DNA of 64,000 bases, taken from Variovorax fucosicus. GTDB taxonomy: Bacteria; Pseudomonadota; Gammaproteobacteria; Burkholderiales; Burkholderiaceae_C. A program made the translations under genes and the position numbers. Position 1 is the stretch's first letter. The number at the start of each line of letters is the position of its first letter. Shown here in pieces: positions 15,194 to 23,814 of this stretch. The notes beneath the pieces are model-generated. The model was not told where the DNA came from. It saw only the letters and a program-made list of their open reading frames with translations, and made no database searches. The DNA is taken from positions 744,001 to 808,000 of the forward strand of contig NZ_JASZYU010000003.1 in the NCBI RefSeq assembly GCF_030316825.1. Reading direction: 5' to 3'.

Positions 15194-15247
15194 GAACGGG
15201 AAATTCCCCCTGTCCACCTCCGAGTCGCCGCCGCCATCGGTATGGCG

Positions 15248-17251
15248 TCAAGCATCGATGTGCAAAAGGAGTTCCGTGCCCGTATAAGTCGGCGTGACCT
15301 TGAACCCCTGCACATTGATAGCCGAAAACCTGCCCGTCAGCACACCGCTGGAAACCAGCGTGAGCGTATCGCCCACCCTAGGCGCGGCGCCGGGCTTGAA
15401 GGTCACGTTCAACGTGCCGCCCAGGGCCGCTACGCCCGCAACACTCAAGCGGCCGGCGCCGTTGCTGCCGATGTTCAGCTGCAGCGTGGCATCGGCCAGC
15501 TGGGTGTAGGCGCCTTTCATCGTCACGAGCGAAGGCGCGTTGCAGATCAGCGTGCCGCCGCCCGCATAGACATTGCCCGCGCCGAAGGCGGCTGCCGAAT
15601 CGGCCTGCAGCGTGCCGGCCACCAGTTGGGTGCCGCCGGCATAGCTGTTGTCGCCACCGAGCCTGAGCGTCCCGCTGCCACGCTTGCTGAGCTTGCCGGC
15701 GCCGGAGATGTTGTTGCGCCAGCTGTCCATGGCGTTGAAGCCGCCGAGGCTGGCATCCATCGTCACGACCACGTCGCCGTTGAAGACGCCGTAGCCATCT
15801 GCCGCATCGAACAGGTTCAGGCGGCCCCACCCTTCGGGGTCGTCCATCACCGGGTAGCCCGAGGGCACGGCCGTGGTCTTGAGCACCACGCGGCGCTGTG
15901 TCGCGTCGAGGTACGGAAGCCGCGTTTCAAGCAGCACCTCGGCGCCCTTGGGCACCACGGCCGGCTTGGTGGCGTCGCCGACCTGCTTGAAGCCGAAGGT
16001 CATGCGACGCAGGTAGGCGGCCTTGCTGGCAGCGTGGTCCGCGAAACGATCGGTCGCGGCATCTTGCGAGTGTGCGAAGTCGTTGAACGCGGCCGCATCG
16101 GCTGCACCCACCGCGGCCATGAGCACCGCCTGTGCCTGCGCGTAGGCCGCGCTCTTGCGCGCGACGTTGGCGCCGGTGGCCAGGCTTGCGGCCGCGACGG
16201 CATGGCCCTGCACCCGGCCGCCGACCACGTCCAGCGGCGAATGCATGCCAGAGAGGATGCGGTTCTCGCCGAGCTCGAGGCCACGCGCCACCATCTCCTG
16301 GAAGCGCTGGGGCACGACGTAGGCGAAGGCGACGGACTTGCGCACGGCCTCGGCCGTGTGGCCGCTCACGAAGCCGCCGTCGGTCGTGGGCGTGCTGCTC
16401 TTGGCGGGCTCCAGCGCCGGCACCACCTTGACGCTGCTGCTCCAGCGCCATGGCCGCGCGTACTTGTAGTAGCGCTTGGCGGGCTCGGTGGAACCGTTCT
16501 CGCCGATGTTGTTGAGCAGATCCACCACGGTGCCGAAGCTCGGGTTGGCCGCACCGGGCACGCCGATGTCGCTGCCGCCATCGTTGTAGAGCACGGTGGT
16601 CGCGTCGGAGGCGATGCTTGTGATGGTGGTGCTTTGCTGCGTGGCGGTGCGCCAGGCGGCCGTGAGCGGGCCCATGCCATCGCTGATGCTGTAGCCCTTG
16701 CCGCGGCGGTCGTCCAGGTAGGCGGCCAGTTCCTGGGCGGCGGTGCGCGCGTTGGTGGCGTCTACAACGTACTGGATGTTGCTGTTCAACACCGCCGCGT
16801 TCAGAACCTTGCCGTCGCTGGAATCGCCGGGAATGCCGCTCCAGGTGGAAGCCACCACGGCCGGAAAGCCCGCTTGCGCCGAGGCCGACACGCCCGCATC
16901 CACGATCAACGTGCTGGGCTGCCAGAAGTCGAGAAAGCCGGCCACCACGCGCACGCCCGCATTGGTTTCCTTGGTGGCGTAGCGCGCATCGCCGCGCTGG
17001 TTGGTCGCCACGTTGTCGACGAAGGGCGGTGTCGCGGCCGGGTCGGGTGCGGGCGCGGTGTCGGTAAAGCCCAGATCCTTGGGCGGGCCGGCCACCTCGA
17101 CGACCGCAGGCGGATTGGTGGCTGCGGGCGGTGTGCTGACAATGGGAAACGAGGCGCCGCCGCTGCTGCCGCCACCACCGCATGCCGAAAGGCAGAGTGC
17201 TGCGACGAGGGAGATGGCGAACGGACGGGCAGATGACAGGAGGGACGACAT
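15248..17251 (-). CDS. PAP2-type acid phosphatase lipoprotein with autotransporter-associated repeat
   Basis: 667 residues. The signal peptide ends in a lipobox, LSAC (Cys24), followed by GGGGSSGG, so it is probably an outer-membrane or surface lipoprotein. The PAP2/class A phosphatase triad is complete: K259-x6-R266-P267, SGHT at 296-299, and R331-x5-H337-x3-D341. The C-terminal region about 510-600 carries a beta-strand repeat typical of autotransporters (LRLGGDNSYAGGTQLVAGTLQ), but no beta-barrel follows. It probably hydrolyses extracytoplasmic phosphomonoesters or lipid phosphates. Its neighbour across a 120-nt divergent gap is a PLD-family lipoprotein. Substrate is unknown. Confidence 0.87.
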   Translation of the reverse strand: MSSLLSSARPFAISLVAALCLSACGGGGSSGGASFPIVSTPPAATNPPAVVEVAGPPKDLGFTDTAPAPDPAATPPFVDNVATNQRGDARYATKETNAGVRVVAGFLDFWQPSTLIVDAGVSASAQAGFPAVVASTWSGIPGDSSDGKVLNAAVLNSNIQYVVDATNARTAAQELAAYLDDRRGKGYSISDGMGPLTAAWRTATQQSTTITSIASDATTVLYNDGGSDIGVPGAANPSFGTVVDLLNNIGENGSTEPAKRYYKYARPWRWSSSVKVVPALEPAKSSTPTTDGGFVSGHTAEAVRKSVAFAYVVPQRFQEMVARGLELGENRILSGMHSPLDVVGGRVQGHAVAAASLATGANVARKSAAYAQAQAVLMAAVGAADAAAFNDFAHSQDAATDRFADHAASKAAYLRRMTFGFKQVGDATKPAVVPKGAEVLLETRLPYLDATQRRVVLKTTAVPSGYPVMDDPEGWGRLNLFDAADGYGVFNGDVVVTMDASLGGFNAMDSWRNNISGAGKLSKRGSGTLRLGGDNSYAGGTQLVAGTLQADSAAAFGAGNVYAGGGTLICNAPSLVTMKGAYTQLADATLQLNIGSNGAGRLSVAGVAALGGTLNVTFKPGAAPRVGDTLTLVSSGVLTGRFSAINVQGFKVTPTYTGTELLLHIDA

Positions 17252-17371
17252 GGTCGCGCAATCTATCCACGCAACAAGTCATCTCTGTTACGGACCTTCC
17301 GCTGCCCCGTGGATGGGGTCAGAATTGCGGCAAACGCTCGCTTCCAGGCGATGCGGTTGGGAACCGAGGCC

Positions 17372-18937
17372 ATGAAACGCTGGTTGACCGCCCTCTTCGT
17401 GCTGCTGCTCGCCGGCTGCACAACGCTGCCGCCGCGCATCGCGCAGCCTGCCAGCAACGCCATCGCCGTTACCGACGTCACGCCCCTCGGGCGCATCGCT
17501 GAGGCGAGTCTGGCCGATGCACCCGGAGGCGACACGGGCTTCAGGCTGTTACCCAGCGGCGAGATGGCCTTCGATGCACGCCTTGCGCTGGCCGAGGCGG
17601 CCACACGCTCCATCGATGCGCAGTACTACCACATCCATGCCGATACGGCCGGCGCCGCGTTCCTCGCGGCGCTGCGGGATGCCGCGCTGCGCGGCGTGCG
17701 CGTGCGGCTGCTGGTGGACGACTACTACGCCGGCGAGCTGTACCTCCTGCTGCGCGGGCTGGCCGCGTATCCGAACGTGGAGGTGCGCCTGTTCAACCCG
17801 CTGCCGGCGCGCTACGGCACGCCGATCGGTCGCATGCTGATGTCGCTGCACGACTACGCGCGTGTCAACCACCGCATGCACAACAAGCTCTTCGTCGCCG
17901 ACAACCAGTTTGCCGTCTACGGCGGGCGCAACATCGCCGACGAATACTTCACGCGCCACGGCCAAGCCAACTTCATCGACCTCGACGTGCTCTCCGCCGG
18001 CGCGGTCGTGCCCGAGCTGTCGGCGAGCTTCGACCGCTACTGGAACAGCGAACAGGTGTGGGCGCTGGAGCAGCGGCTGCATGCGTTGGAACGCGTCATG
18101 AAACCCGCCGAGCGGCGCGCCGACTTCGACATGCGGCTGAAAGAGATCGCCGGCCCTCCGCCGAACGTGCCGCCGCGCGACCACCTGGGCCAGAGCACGG
18201 TGCGCGCGCAGATCGCGCAGGGCCGCTTGCAGTTGCTGCCCGGCACGGCCCGCGTGCACGACGACCCGCCCGACAAGGTGGTCGGCCCGGTGGACACGAA
18301 CAAGGCCACCCGGGCGATGCGCGCCAAGCTCGACGTGATCGCCGGCGCGCGCGAGGAGGTGGTCGTCGTCAATCCATATTTCCTGCCCGGCCCGGTCGGC
18401 CTGCGCATGATGCGGGAGGCCCAGCAGCGCGGCACGCGGGTGCTCATCGTCACCAACTCACTGGGCTCCACCGACGAGCCGCTTGTGTACCGCTCCTACT
18501 CACGCTACCGCCCCGAGATGCTGAAACTGGGCGTACAGCTGTACGAGTTCGGTCCCGAACTGGTGCGGCGGTCGGACAGATTCGGAGCCTTCGGCAAGTC
18601 CACGCCGCGCCTGCACGCCAAGGTGGTGGGCGTGGACCGGCGCTGGATGGTGGTGGGCTCGGTCAACCTCGATCTTCGCTCGGCGGTGCTGAACACCGAG
18701 TTGGGCGTCACCATCGACTGCGCGGCGCTCACGCTTCAGGCGCTCAGCCTGCTGCGCGCCGATGCCTTCGCAAGCATGTACCGGCTCCAGCTTGGTGAAG
18801 ACGGCCAGACGGTCGAATGGCATCTGCGCGACGACAGCGGCAAGACGCAGGTGCGGCACGACGAGCCGCACGCGAGCCTGTGGCAAGGCGTTTCGCTGTG
18901 GCTGCAATCGGTGTTCGTGTCCGAGAACGACTTGTAG
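17372..18937 (+). CDS. Phospholipase D-family lipoprotein (cardiolipin-synthase-like)
   Basis: 521 residues from ATG 17372, chosen because it begins a lipoprotein signal, MKRWLTALFVLLLAGC (Cys16). Two HKD motifs define the PLD superfamily: HNKLFVADNQ near residue 170 and HAKVVGVDRR near residue 415, each followed by the usual GGRNIADEY or GSVNLDLRS segment. The layout resembles ClsC/YmdC-type cardiolipin synthases and related PLD proteins, so phosphatidyl transfer or phospholipid hydrolysis at the envelope is likely. It ends 3 nt from the convergent cNMP-domain gene and is divergent from the PAP2 lipoprotein gene. Confidence 0.87.
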   Translation: MKRWLTALFVLLLAGCTTLPPRIAQPASNAIAVTDVTPLGRIAEASLADAPGGDTGFRLLPSGEMAFDARLALAEAATRSIDAQYYHIHADTAGAAFLAALRDAALRGVRVRLLVDDYYAGELYLLLRGLAAYPNVEVRLFNPLPARYGTPIGRMLMSLHDYARVNHRMHNKLFVADNQFAVYGGRNIADEYFTRHGQANFIDLDVLSAGAVVPELSASFDRYWNSEQVWALEQRLHALERVMKPAERRADFDMRLKEIAGPPPNVPPRDHLGQSTVRAQIAQGRLQLLPGTARVHDDPPDKVVGPVDTNKATRAMRAKLDVIAGAREEVVVVNPYFLPGPVGLRMMREAQQRGTRVLIVTNSLGSTDEPLVYRSYSRYRPEMLKLGVQLYEFGPELVRRSDRFGAFGKSTPRLHAKVVGVDRRWMVVGSVNLDLRSAVLNTELGVTIDCAALTLQALSLLRADAFASMYRLQLGEDGQTVEWHLRDDSGKTQVRHDEPHASLWQGVSLWLQSVFVSENDL

Positions 18938-18940
18938 CCA

Positions 18941-20431
18941 TCAACGCGCGATGCGCACGATGCGCGCCGCGCCAATGGCCGTCACTGCCAGCGCCTGCTT
19001 CGTATCGAAGAAGGCGGGCGCGCGCACGACGGTCGATGTGCCAACCTGCTCGACCTGCACGGTGCCCAGCAGCACGAGCAAGAGCTCGCCGGCGCTCACC
19101 TCGGCGCGCTCGCCGGCGGCCAGCGGCCGGTGCTGCCCCGTGTCGACGACCGCCAGCCGCGCCGCGCGCTCCATCGTCTTCCACGTCGGCAGGCCACGCA
19201 CGCAGTCGTCGAAGCGCCGCGCCGCGAAGTTCTTCCAGAGGATCTCGCTCAGTTTCGGGTGCGCTTCGAGGATGGAGAACAACGCCGCGCGCGAAATCTG
19301 GATGAGCAGCGTGGCGGTGGCGGTGCGCAGCGAGGCACTGCGCCGTTCGCCGCTGAGCATGGCGATCTCGCCGAACATGTCGCCGCTGGCCAGCTCGTCG
19401 ATGATGGCGTCTTCGTCTTCGCCTTCGCCTGCGCCCCCGAGATCGGCCAGCACATAGACGGCGCCGCGCGCAATCACGTAGAGCTCGTCGCCGGGGTCGC
19501 CGGCACGAAAGACGATCCTTCCCGCGGGAAGCGCAACGATTTGCGCGCTGCGTGCCAGCGTGGCCAGGCTGGGTGCGCCGAATGAGCCGAACAGTGCGGT
19601 CGCCTCGAGGCGCCGGACGACCTCGGCCGGGCGCAGCAACTGGCGGCCGATGGGCAGGCGGTACAGCATCGCCGTCAATCCCTCCCTGCGCCGCGCGTAG
19701 CGCTCGCCGAAAAAGGTCGAGATCATGTGCCAGAGGTTGTGCGGGTCGATCCTGGCGAGGGTGACGAGTCCGTCGCCTTTGCCGTAGCCGGGGTTGGCCT
19801 CGATGAAGAAGCGCGCCGCGGGCTTGTTGGATTGGCGCCAGTAGTGGCGCTCGACCTCGGAGTCGCGCGTGATCCAGTGCACCTGGCGAGTAAGCGGGTT
19901 GTCGGAGGTCACGCGCTCGAGGCCGAACGAGTTTGCCAACTCGTCCATGACCTCGACCACGGCCGGCGGCGGCGGATGCCGGGTGCTCGGCCAGATCACG
20001 TCGAAGTGCTTGGCAAACAGGCAATAGCTCGAAGGGTGCACCAGCGAGCCGAGGTAGTAGACGCGCCGCCCGGGGTAGCGCAGCAGGTAAGGCACGCCGA
20101 GCTTGAGGCCGAAGCGCGTGTTGGTATTGCCACCCCGGTAAGCGCGCAGCGAACCGGCCTCGGCACGAAAGATGGCGCTCGCCTTGCCGGCCAGTTCACG
20201 CTCGAAGATGTGCAGCGCGAAGTAGCCGACGATCTCGCCTGCGTGGTTGCGGTGCACGTTGATCCAGGTGTGCTCGGCCCGGGACTCGACCACGTACTTC
20301 GCGAACGAGTCGCGGCTGACGCCGTCGAACACCTCGCAATGGACCTTGTAGAGCGCATCGATGAACTCTTCCCGCGCGGCGGGGGCGAGCTTGCTCGGGA
20401 TGACGATGGCGGATTTGGCGATCTTCGGCAT
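18941..20431 (-). CDS. Cyclic-nucleotide-binding-domain protein with N-terminal GNAT-like domain
   Basis: 496 residues from ATG 20431. The N-terminal about 230 residues look like an acyltransferase fold (VGYFALHIFERELAG, then FGLKLGVPYLLRYPGRRVYYLGSLVHPSSY); the family is not recognised with certainty. About residues 290-420 form a cNMP-binding beta-roll (GRIVFRAGDPGDELYVIARG; SGDMFGEIAMLSGERRS). There is no HTH, so it is not a Crp-type regulator. The gene starts 148 nt from the divergent cNMP-patatin gene, and both products share the same ligand domain, suggesting a common signal. Ligand and enzymatic activity are unknown. Confidence 0.7.
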   Translation of the reverse strand: MPKIAKSAIVIPSKLAPAAREEFIDALYKVHCEVFDGVSRDSFAKYVVESRAEHTWINVHRNHAGEIVGYFALHIFERELAGKASAIFRAEAGSLRAYRGGNTNTRFGLKLGVPYLLRYPGRRVYYLGSLVHPSSYCLFAKHFDVIWPSTRHPPPPAVVEVMDELANSFGLERVTSDNPLTRQVHWITRDSEVERHYWRQSNKPAARFFIEANPGYGKGDGLVTLARIDPHNLWHMISTFFGERYARRREGLTAMLYRLPIGRQLLRPAEVVRRLEATALFGSFGAPSLATLARSAQIVALPAGRIVFRAGDPGDELYVIARGAVYVLADLGGAGEGEDEDAIIDELASGDMFGEIAMLSGERRSASLRTATATLLIQISRAALFSILEAHPKLSEILWKNFAARRFDDCVRGLPTWKTMERAARLAVVDTGQHRPLAAGERAEVSAGELLLVLLGTVQVEQVGTSTVVRAPAFFDTKQALAVTAIGAARIVRIAR

Positions 20432-20478
20432 GGGTGTCGGGCACCGAGGCGCCGTCGCGCCGCGGCATACTGACGGCC

Positions 20479-20583
20479 ATGCTCGCCGAACCGCCGCCCC
20501 TTTGCAACCGCCGGCTTCCGGCCGAGGCGCTCGCAGTCCTCGCCGAAGGTTGCGGGTTCCTGCTGCTCGGCCTGGCGCGATGA
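20479..20583 (+). CDS. Possible 34-aa leader peptide coupled to the patatin gene
   Basis: ATG 20479 opens 34 codons (MLAEPPPLCNRR start, ending LLLGLAR) whose TGA overlaps the patatin ATG in an ATGA arrangement at 20580-20583. The overlap is what translational coupling looks like, and it also supports 20580 as the patatin start. There is no homology argument and the Shine-Dalgarno is weak, so it may be non-coding. Confidence 0.25.
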   Translation: MLAEPPPLCNRRLPAEALAVLAEGCGFLLLGLAR

Positions 20584-22286
20584 CGCCTTCGCTCGCCCTG
20601 CACCCGCTGTTCGCCGGCATTTCGTCAGAGGCGCTCGCCTCCCTTGAACCACACCTGCAAACGCGTCGCTTCGAAGCGGGCGACATCATCCTGCGCGCCG
20701 GCGTGCCGTCGGCCGAGCTGTTCGGGCTGATCGACGGCGCTGTGCGTGTCGAGCTGGCCGGGGGTGGCCGGCGGCTGCTGCTGTTGCCGCCCCAGTGCTT
20801 TGGCGAGCTGTCGGCGCTGACCGGCGATCCGGTCTCGGCCAACGTCGTCGCCCAGCGCGATGTGCAAACCTGGGTCCTCTCGGCCCCCGTTCTCTTGGAG
20901 GCGATGGCGCAGGAGGTCGCGTTCTTCCGCAACGTCGCGACCTTGCTGGGGCTGCGCCTTCGCGAGCGGACGCGCCGTGCGGCGGCGGCACGGCCGCGCG
21001 TCGTGCTGGTGCCGACGGGGGAGGAAGGCGACCCGATCCTGCTGGTGGCGCTTGCTCGCGGCTTGCAGCACTACGCGCCCGGCTCCGAGCACGACGAGTC
21101 GCGCGACGACGCGGCAAGCGGCGCGCAGCGCATTCGCCGCTGGCGGGACGTTGGGCCGAGCGACGCAGTGCTGCTGCTCGGTAGCGGCCTGGCCGGCAGC
21201 GCGGCGTTGCTGGCGGAGCTCGATGCCGATGACGCGTTGCTGGTCACCGCGGACGATCTGCGTCGCCTCCCTGATACGCACGCCGCCCCCGTCGTCTGGC
21301 GCCCGGGTGCGCTCTCCGCGGCGGCGGCACTGCAGCGCTGGTGCCACGCGGTGCCGCGCGACGAGATCGACGCTGCGGCATCGGGCGGCGACTGGTCGCG
21401 GGCGCGCCAGCCGGCGCTCGATCACCTCGTGCGGCGGCTTTGCGGCCGGGAGGTGGGCGTGGCCATGAGCGTGGGCGCAGCTGCCGGGCTGGCGCACCTG
21501 GGGGTGCTCGAGGTCCTGGAAAGCGATGGGCTGCCGATCGACTTCCTTTGCGGCTCGAGCATGGGGGGTGCCGTGGCACTGGCCTTTGCCCGATTCGGCA
21601 GCGCGCGCGCTGCGACCGAGAACGTCCTGCGCGTGGTGGCGGACTTCGCGCGCGCCAGGGGCATGCAATGGCTGCCACGCGGCTCGCTCATCTCCGCATC
21701 GCGCATGACGACGCTCACCCGCGAGCTGTATGGCGATGCCACGTTTGCGCAGTTGCGGTTGCCGGTCGCGGTCGTCGCGGCCAACCTGACGATGGGCAAG
21801 CGTGCCGTGCTCGACAGCGGCGCCGTGGCGCCGGCGGCACAGGCCACGGCGGCGATCCCGGGGGTGTTCGCCGCGGTCCGGCTCGGCGACTCGGTATTCG
21901 TCGACGGTGCAGTCGTGTCGCGCCTGCCGGTCGACCTGCTCGCCGCGCGCGGCTGCGGCTTCAGGCTCGCCGCGCTGGTCCGACCCACCTATCCCGAGGC
22001 GGCCCCCGATGCTGCGCGCGCCGCCGATCGCTTCGAACAGCGACTGCGTCGCCCGTTCGGCCTGCGCGCCGCGATGGGCGGTGCCTGGCGCTTGCAGGGC
22101 TGGTGGGACGCCGCCGCCCAGGCCGATCGCGCCGACCTGTCGCTGACCGTTCCGATCCCGGTCGGCGAAGGCTTCAACTTTGCGGCGGCCGAGGCCATGG
22201 TCGACTGTGGCCGGCGCACGGCGCTGGAGCGTCTGCCGCAGATCCGCCTGGCGATGCAGCAGGTGCTGGCGCCAGGGGTGCCTTGA
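20580..22286 (+). CDS. Patatin-like phospholipase with N-terminal cNMP-binding domain
   Basis: 568 residues. Residues about 1-120 form a cyclic-nucleotide-binding roll (FEAGDIILRAGVPSAELFGLIDG), and a linker region follows. About 295-500 is a patatin domain: oxyanion loop GAAAGLAHLGVLEVL, nucleophile motif GSSMGG (GxSxG) and the Asp of the dyad in VDGAVVSRLP. The architecture parallels neuropathy-target-esterase-type and bacterial cNMP-patatin lysophospholipases. No signal peptide; probably acts at the inner face of the membrane. The TGA of a short upstream frame overlaps the start. It lies 49 nt upstream of trkA on the same strand. Confidence 0.87.
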   Translation: MTPSLALHPLFAGISSEALASLEPHLQTRRFEAGDIILRAGVPSAELFGLIDGAVRVELAGGGRRLLLLPPQCFGELSALTGDPVSANVVAQRDVQTWVLSAPVLLEAMAQEVAFFRNVATLLGLRLRERTRRAAAARPRVVLVPTGEEGDPILLVALARGLQHYAPGSEHDESRDDAASGAQRIRRWRDVGPSDAVLLLGSGLAGSAALLAELDADDALLVTADDLRRLPDTHAAPVVWRPGALSAAAALQRWCHAVPRDEIDAAASGGDWSRARQPALDHLVRRLCGREVGVAMSVGAAAGLAHLGVLEVLESDGLPIDFLCGSSMGGAVALAFARFGSARAATENVLRVVADFARARGMQWLPRGSLISASRMTTLTRELYGDATFAQLRLPVAVVAANLTMGKRAVLDSGAVAPAAQATAAIPGVFAAVRLGDSVFVDGAVVSRLPVDLLAARGCGFRLAALVRPTYPEAAPDAARAADRFEQRLRRPFGLRAAMGGAWRLQGWWDAAAQADRADLSLTVPIPVGEGFNFAAAEAMVDCGRRTALERLPQIRLAMQQVLAPGVP

Positions 22287-22335
22287 ATATGCGATTCCCT
22301 TGGGGCGTATAAGACGGCTTGGGGGAGTACATCAC

Positions 22336-23796
22336 GTGAAAATCATCATCCTCGGCGCAGGCCGAATCGGCGAAAGCGTGGCCGGCACGCTGGTGTCGGA
22401 GCGAAACGACATCACCGTCATCGACACCGACGCGGCGCGCCTGCGCGAACTCGAGGAACGCATCGAACTGCGCGGCGTGGTGGGCAGCGGCATCGAGCCC
22501 GACGTGCTGGCCGAAGCCGGTGCGCGCGATGCCGACATGCTGATCGCCTGCGCTGCACAGGACGAAACCAACCTGGTCTGCTGCAAGGTCGCCCACCAGG
22601 TGTTCGGCATTCCGACGCGCATTGCGCGCGTTCGTTCCAATGCATTCAAGGACGACAGCCCGCTCCTCGGCAAGGAAGGCTTTGCCGTCGATCGCGTGAT
22701 CTGCCCCGAGGAATCGCTGACGCGCTACATCGGCAAGCTGGTCGAGTATCCCGAGGCGCTGCAGGTGCGCGAGTTCGCGAACGGGCTGGCCTGTCTGGTG
22801 GCGGTGCGCGCTGTGGCCGGCGCGCCGTTGGTACGCCACAGCATCGCCGAGCTGCGCGAGTGCGTGCCCGATGCCGACATGCGCATCGTCGCAATCTACC
22901 GCCGGCTCGAGAACGAGCCCGACCGCTTCATCATGTGCGAAGGCCAGACGCTCATCGAGCCCGGCGACGAGGTGTTCGTGCTGTCGGCGCGTGAGCACCT
23001 TCAATCGGTCCTGTCGGCGCTGCACCGCGACGACCATACCGGTCGTCGCGACGTCGAGCGCATCATGATCGCAGGCGGCGGCCGCGTGGGGCTGCGCCTC
23101 GCAAGACAACTCATCGAGACCGGCCGCAAATACCAGATCAAGCTGCTGGAGCGCGACCACGCACGTTGCGTGCTGCTCGCCTCCGAGCTGCCAACCGGCG
23201 TGCTGGTGCTGCACGGCGACGGCACCGATGAAGACCTGCTGGAAGACGAGGGCATCGAGGACATCGACCTGTTCCTCTCGCTCACCAGCGACGACGAGGA
23301 CAACATCATGGCCAGCCTGCTGGCCAAGCGCCTGGGAGCGCGGCGCGTGCTGGCGCTGATCAACCGGCGCAGCTATGCAGAGCTGATGCACGGCACGCAG
23401 ATCGACATTGCGCTGTCGCCCGCGCAGACCATGCTCGGCGAGCTGCTGGCCTATGTGCGGCAGGGTGACGTGCAGGCGGTACACAGCCTGCGACGCGGCG
23501 TGGCCGAGGCCCTGGAGATCGTGGCGCGCGGCGACCGCAAGACCTCGCACGTGGTCGGGCGCAAGATCTCGGACATCCAGCTTCCCAAGGGCGCGCAGTT
23601 CGGCCTGGTCATGCGCGGGTTGCCGGAGATCGGCGCGGTTCCGGCCGGCGGGGCGCCGCCGACGCCGGCGAAAGTGATCATCGCGCGCGGCGACACCGTG
23701 ATCGAGAGCAACGACCACGTCGTGATCTTCGTGCCGCGCAAGCGCCAGCTGCGCGAGGTGGAAAAGCTGTTCCGCGTGAGCGCCACCTTCTTCTGA
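22336..23796 (+). CDS. trkA: Trk potassium uptake regulatory subunit TrkA
   Basis: Cytoplasmic NAD(H)-binding gating subunit of the Trk K+ transporter, 486 residues. The duplicated RCK architecture is clear: Rossmann loop 1 KIIILGAGRIGESVAGTL at residues 2-19 and loop 2 IMIAGGGRVGLRLARQL near residue 245, each followed by a TrkA-C domain. The GTG start at 22336 is chosen because the nucleotide-binding loop begins immediately after it and GGGGGAG lies about 10 nt upstream. trkH starts 18 nt after its stop, so the two form an operon. Confidence 0.95.
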   Translation: MKIIILGAGRIGESVAGTLVSERNDITVIDTDAARLRELEERIELRGVVGSGIEPDVLAEAGARDADMLIACAAQDETNLVCCKVAHQVFGIPTRIARVRSNAFKDDSPLLGKEGFAVDRVICPEESLTRYIGKLVEYPEALQVREFANGLACLVAVRAVAGAPLVRHSIAELRECVPDADMRIVAIYRRLENEPDRFIMCEGQTLIEPGDEVFVLSAREHLQSVLSALHRDDHTGRRDVERIMIAGGGRVGLRLARQLIETGRKYQIKLLERDHARCVLLASELPTGVLVLHGDGTDEDLLEDEGIEDIDLFLSLTSDDEDNIMASLLAKRLGARRVLALINRRSYAELMHGTQIDIALSPAQTMLGELLAYVRQGDVQAVHSLRRGVAEALEIVARGDRKTSHVVGRKISDIQLPKGAQFGLVMRGLPEIGAVPAGGAPPTPAKVIIARGDTVIESNDHVVIFVPRKRQLREVEKLFRVSATFF

Positions 23797-23814
23797 CACG
23801 ACCGGCCTCGTCCC

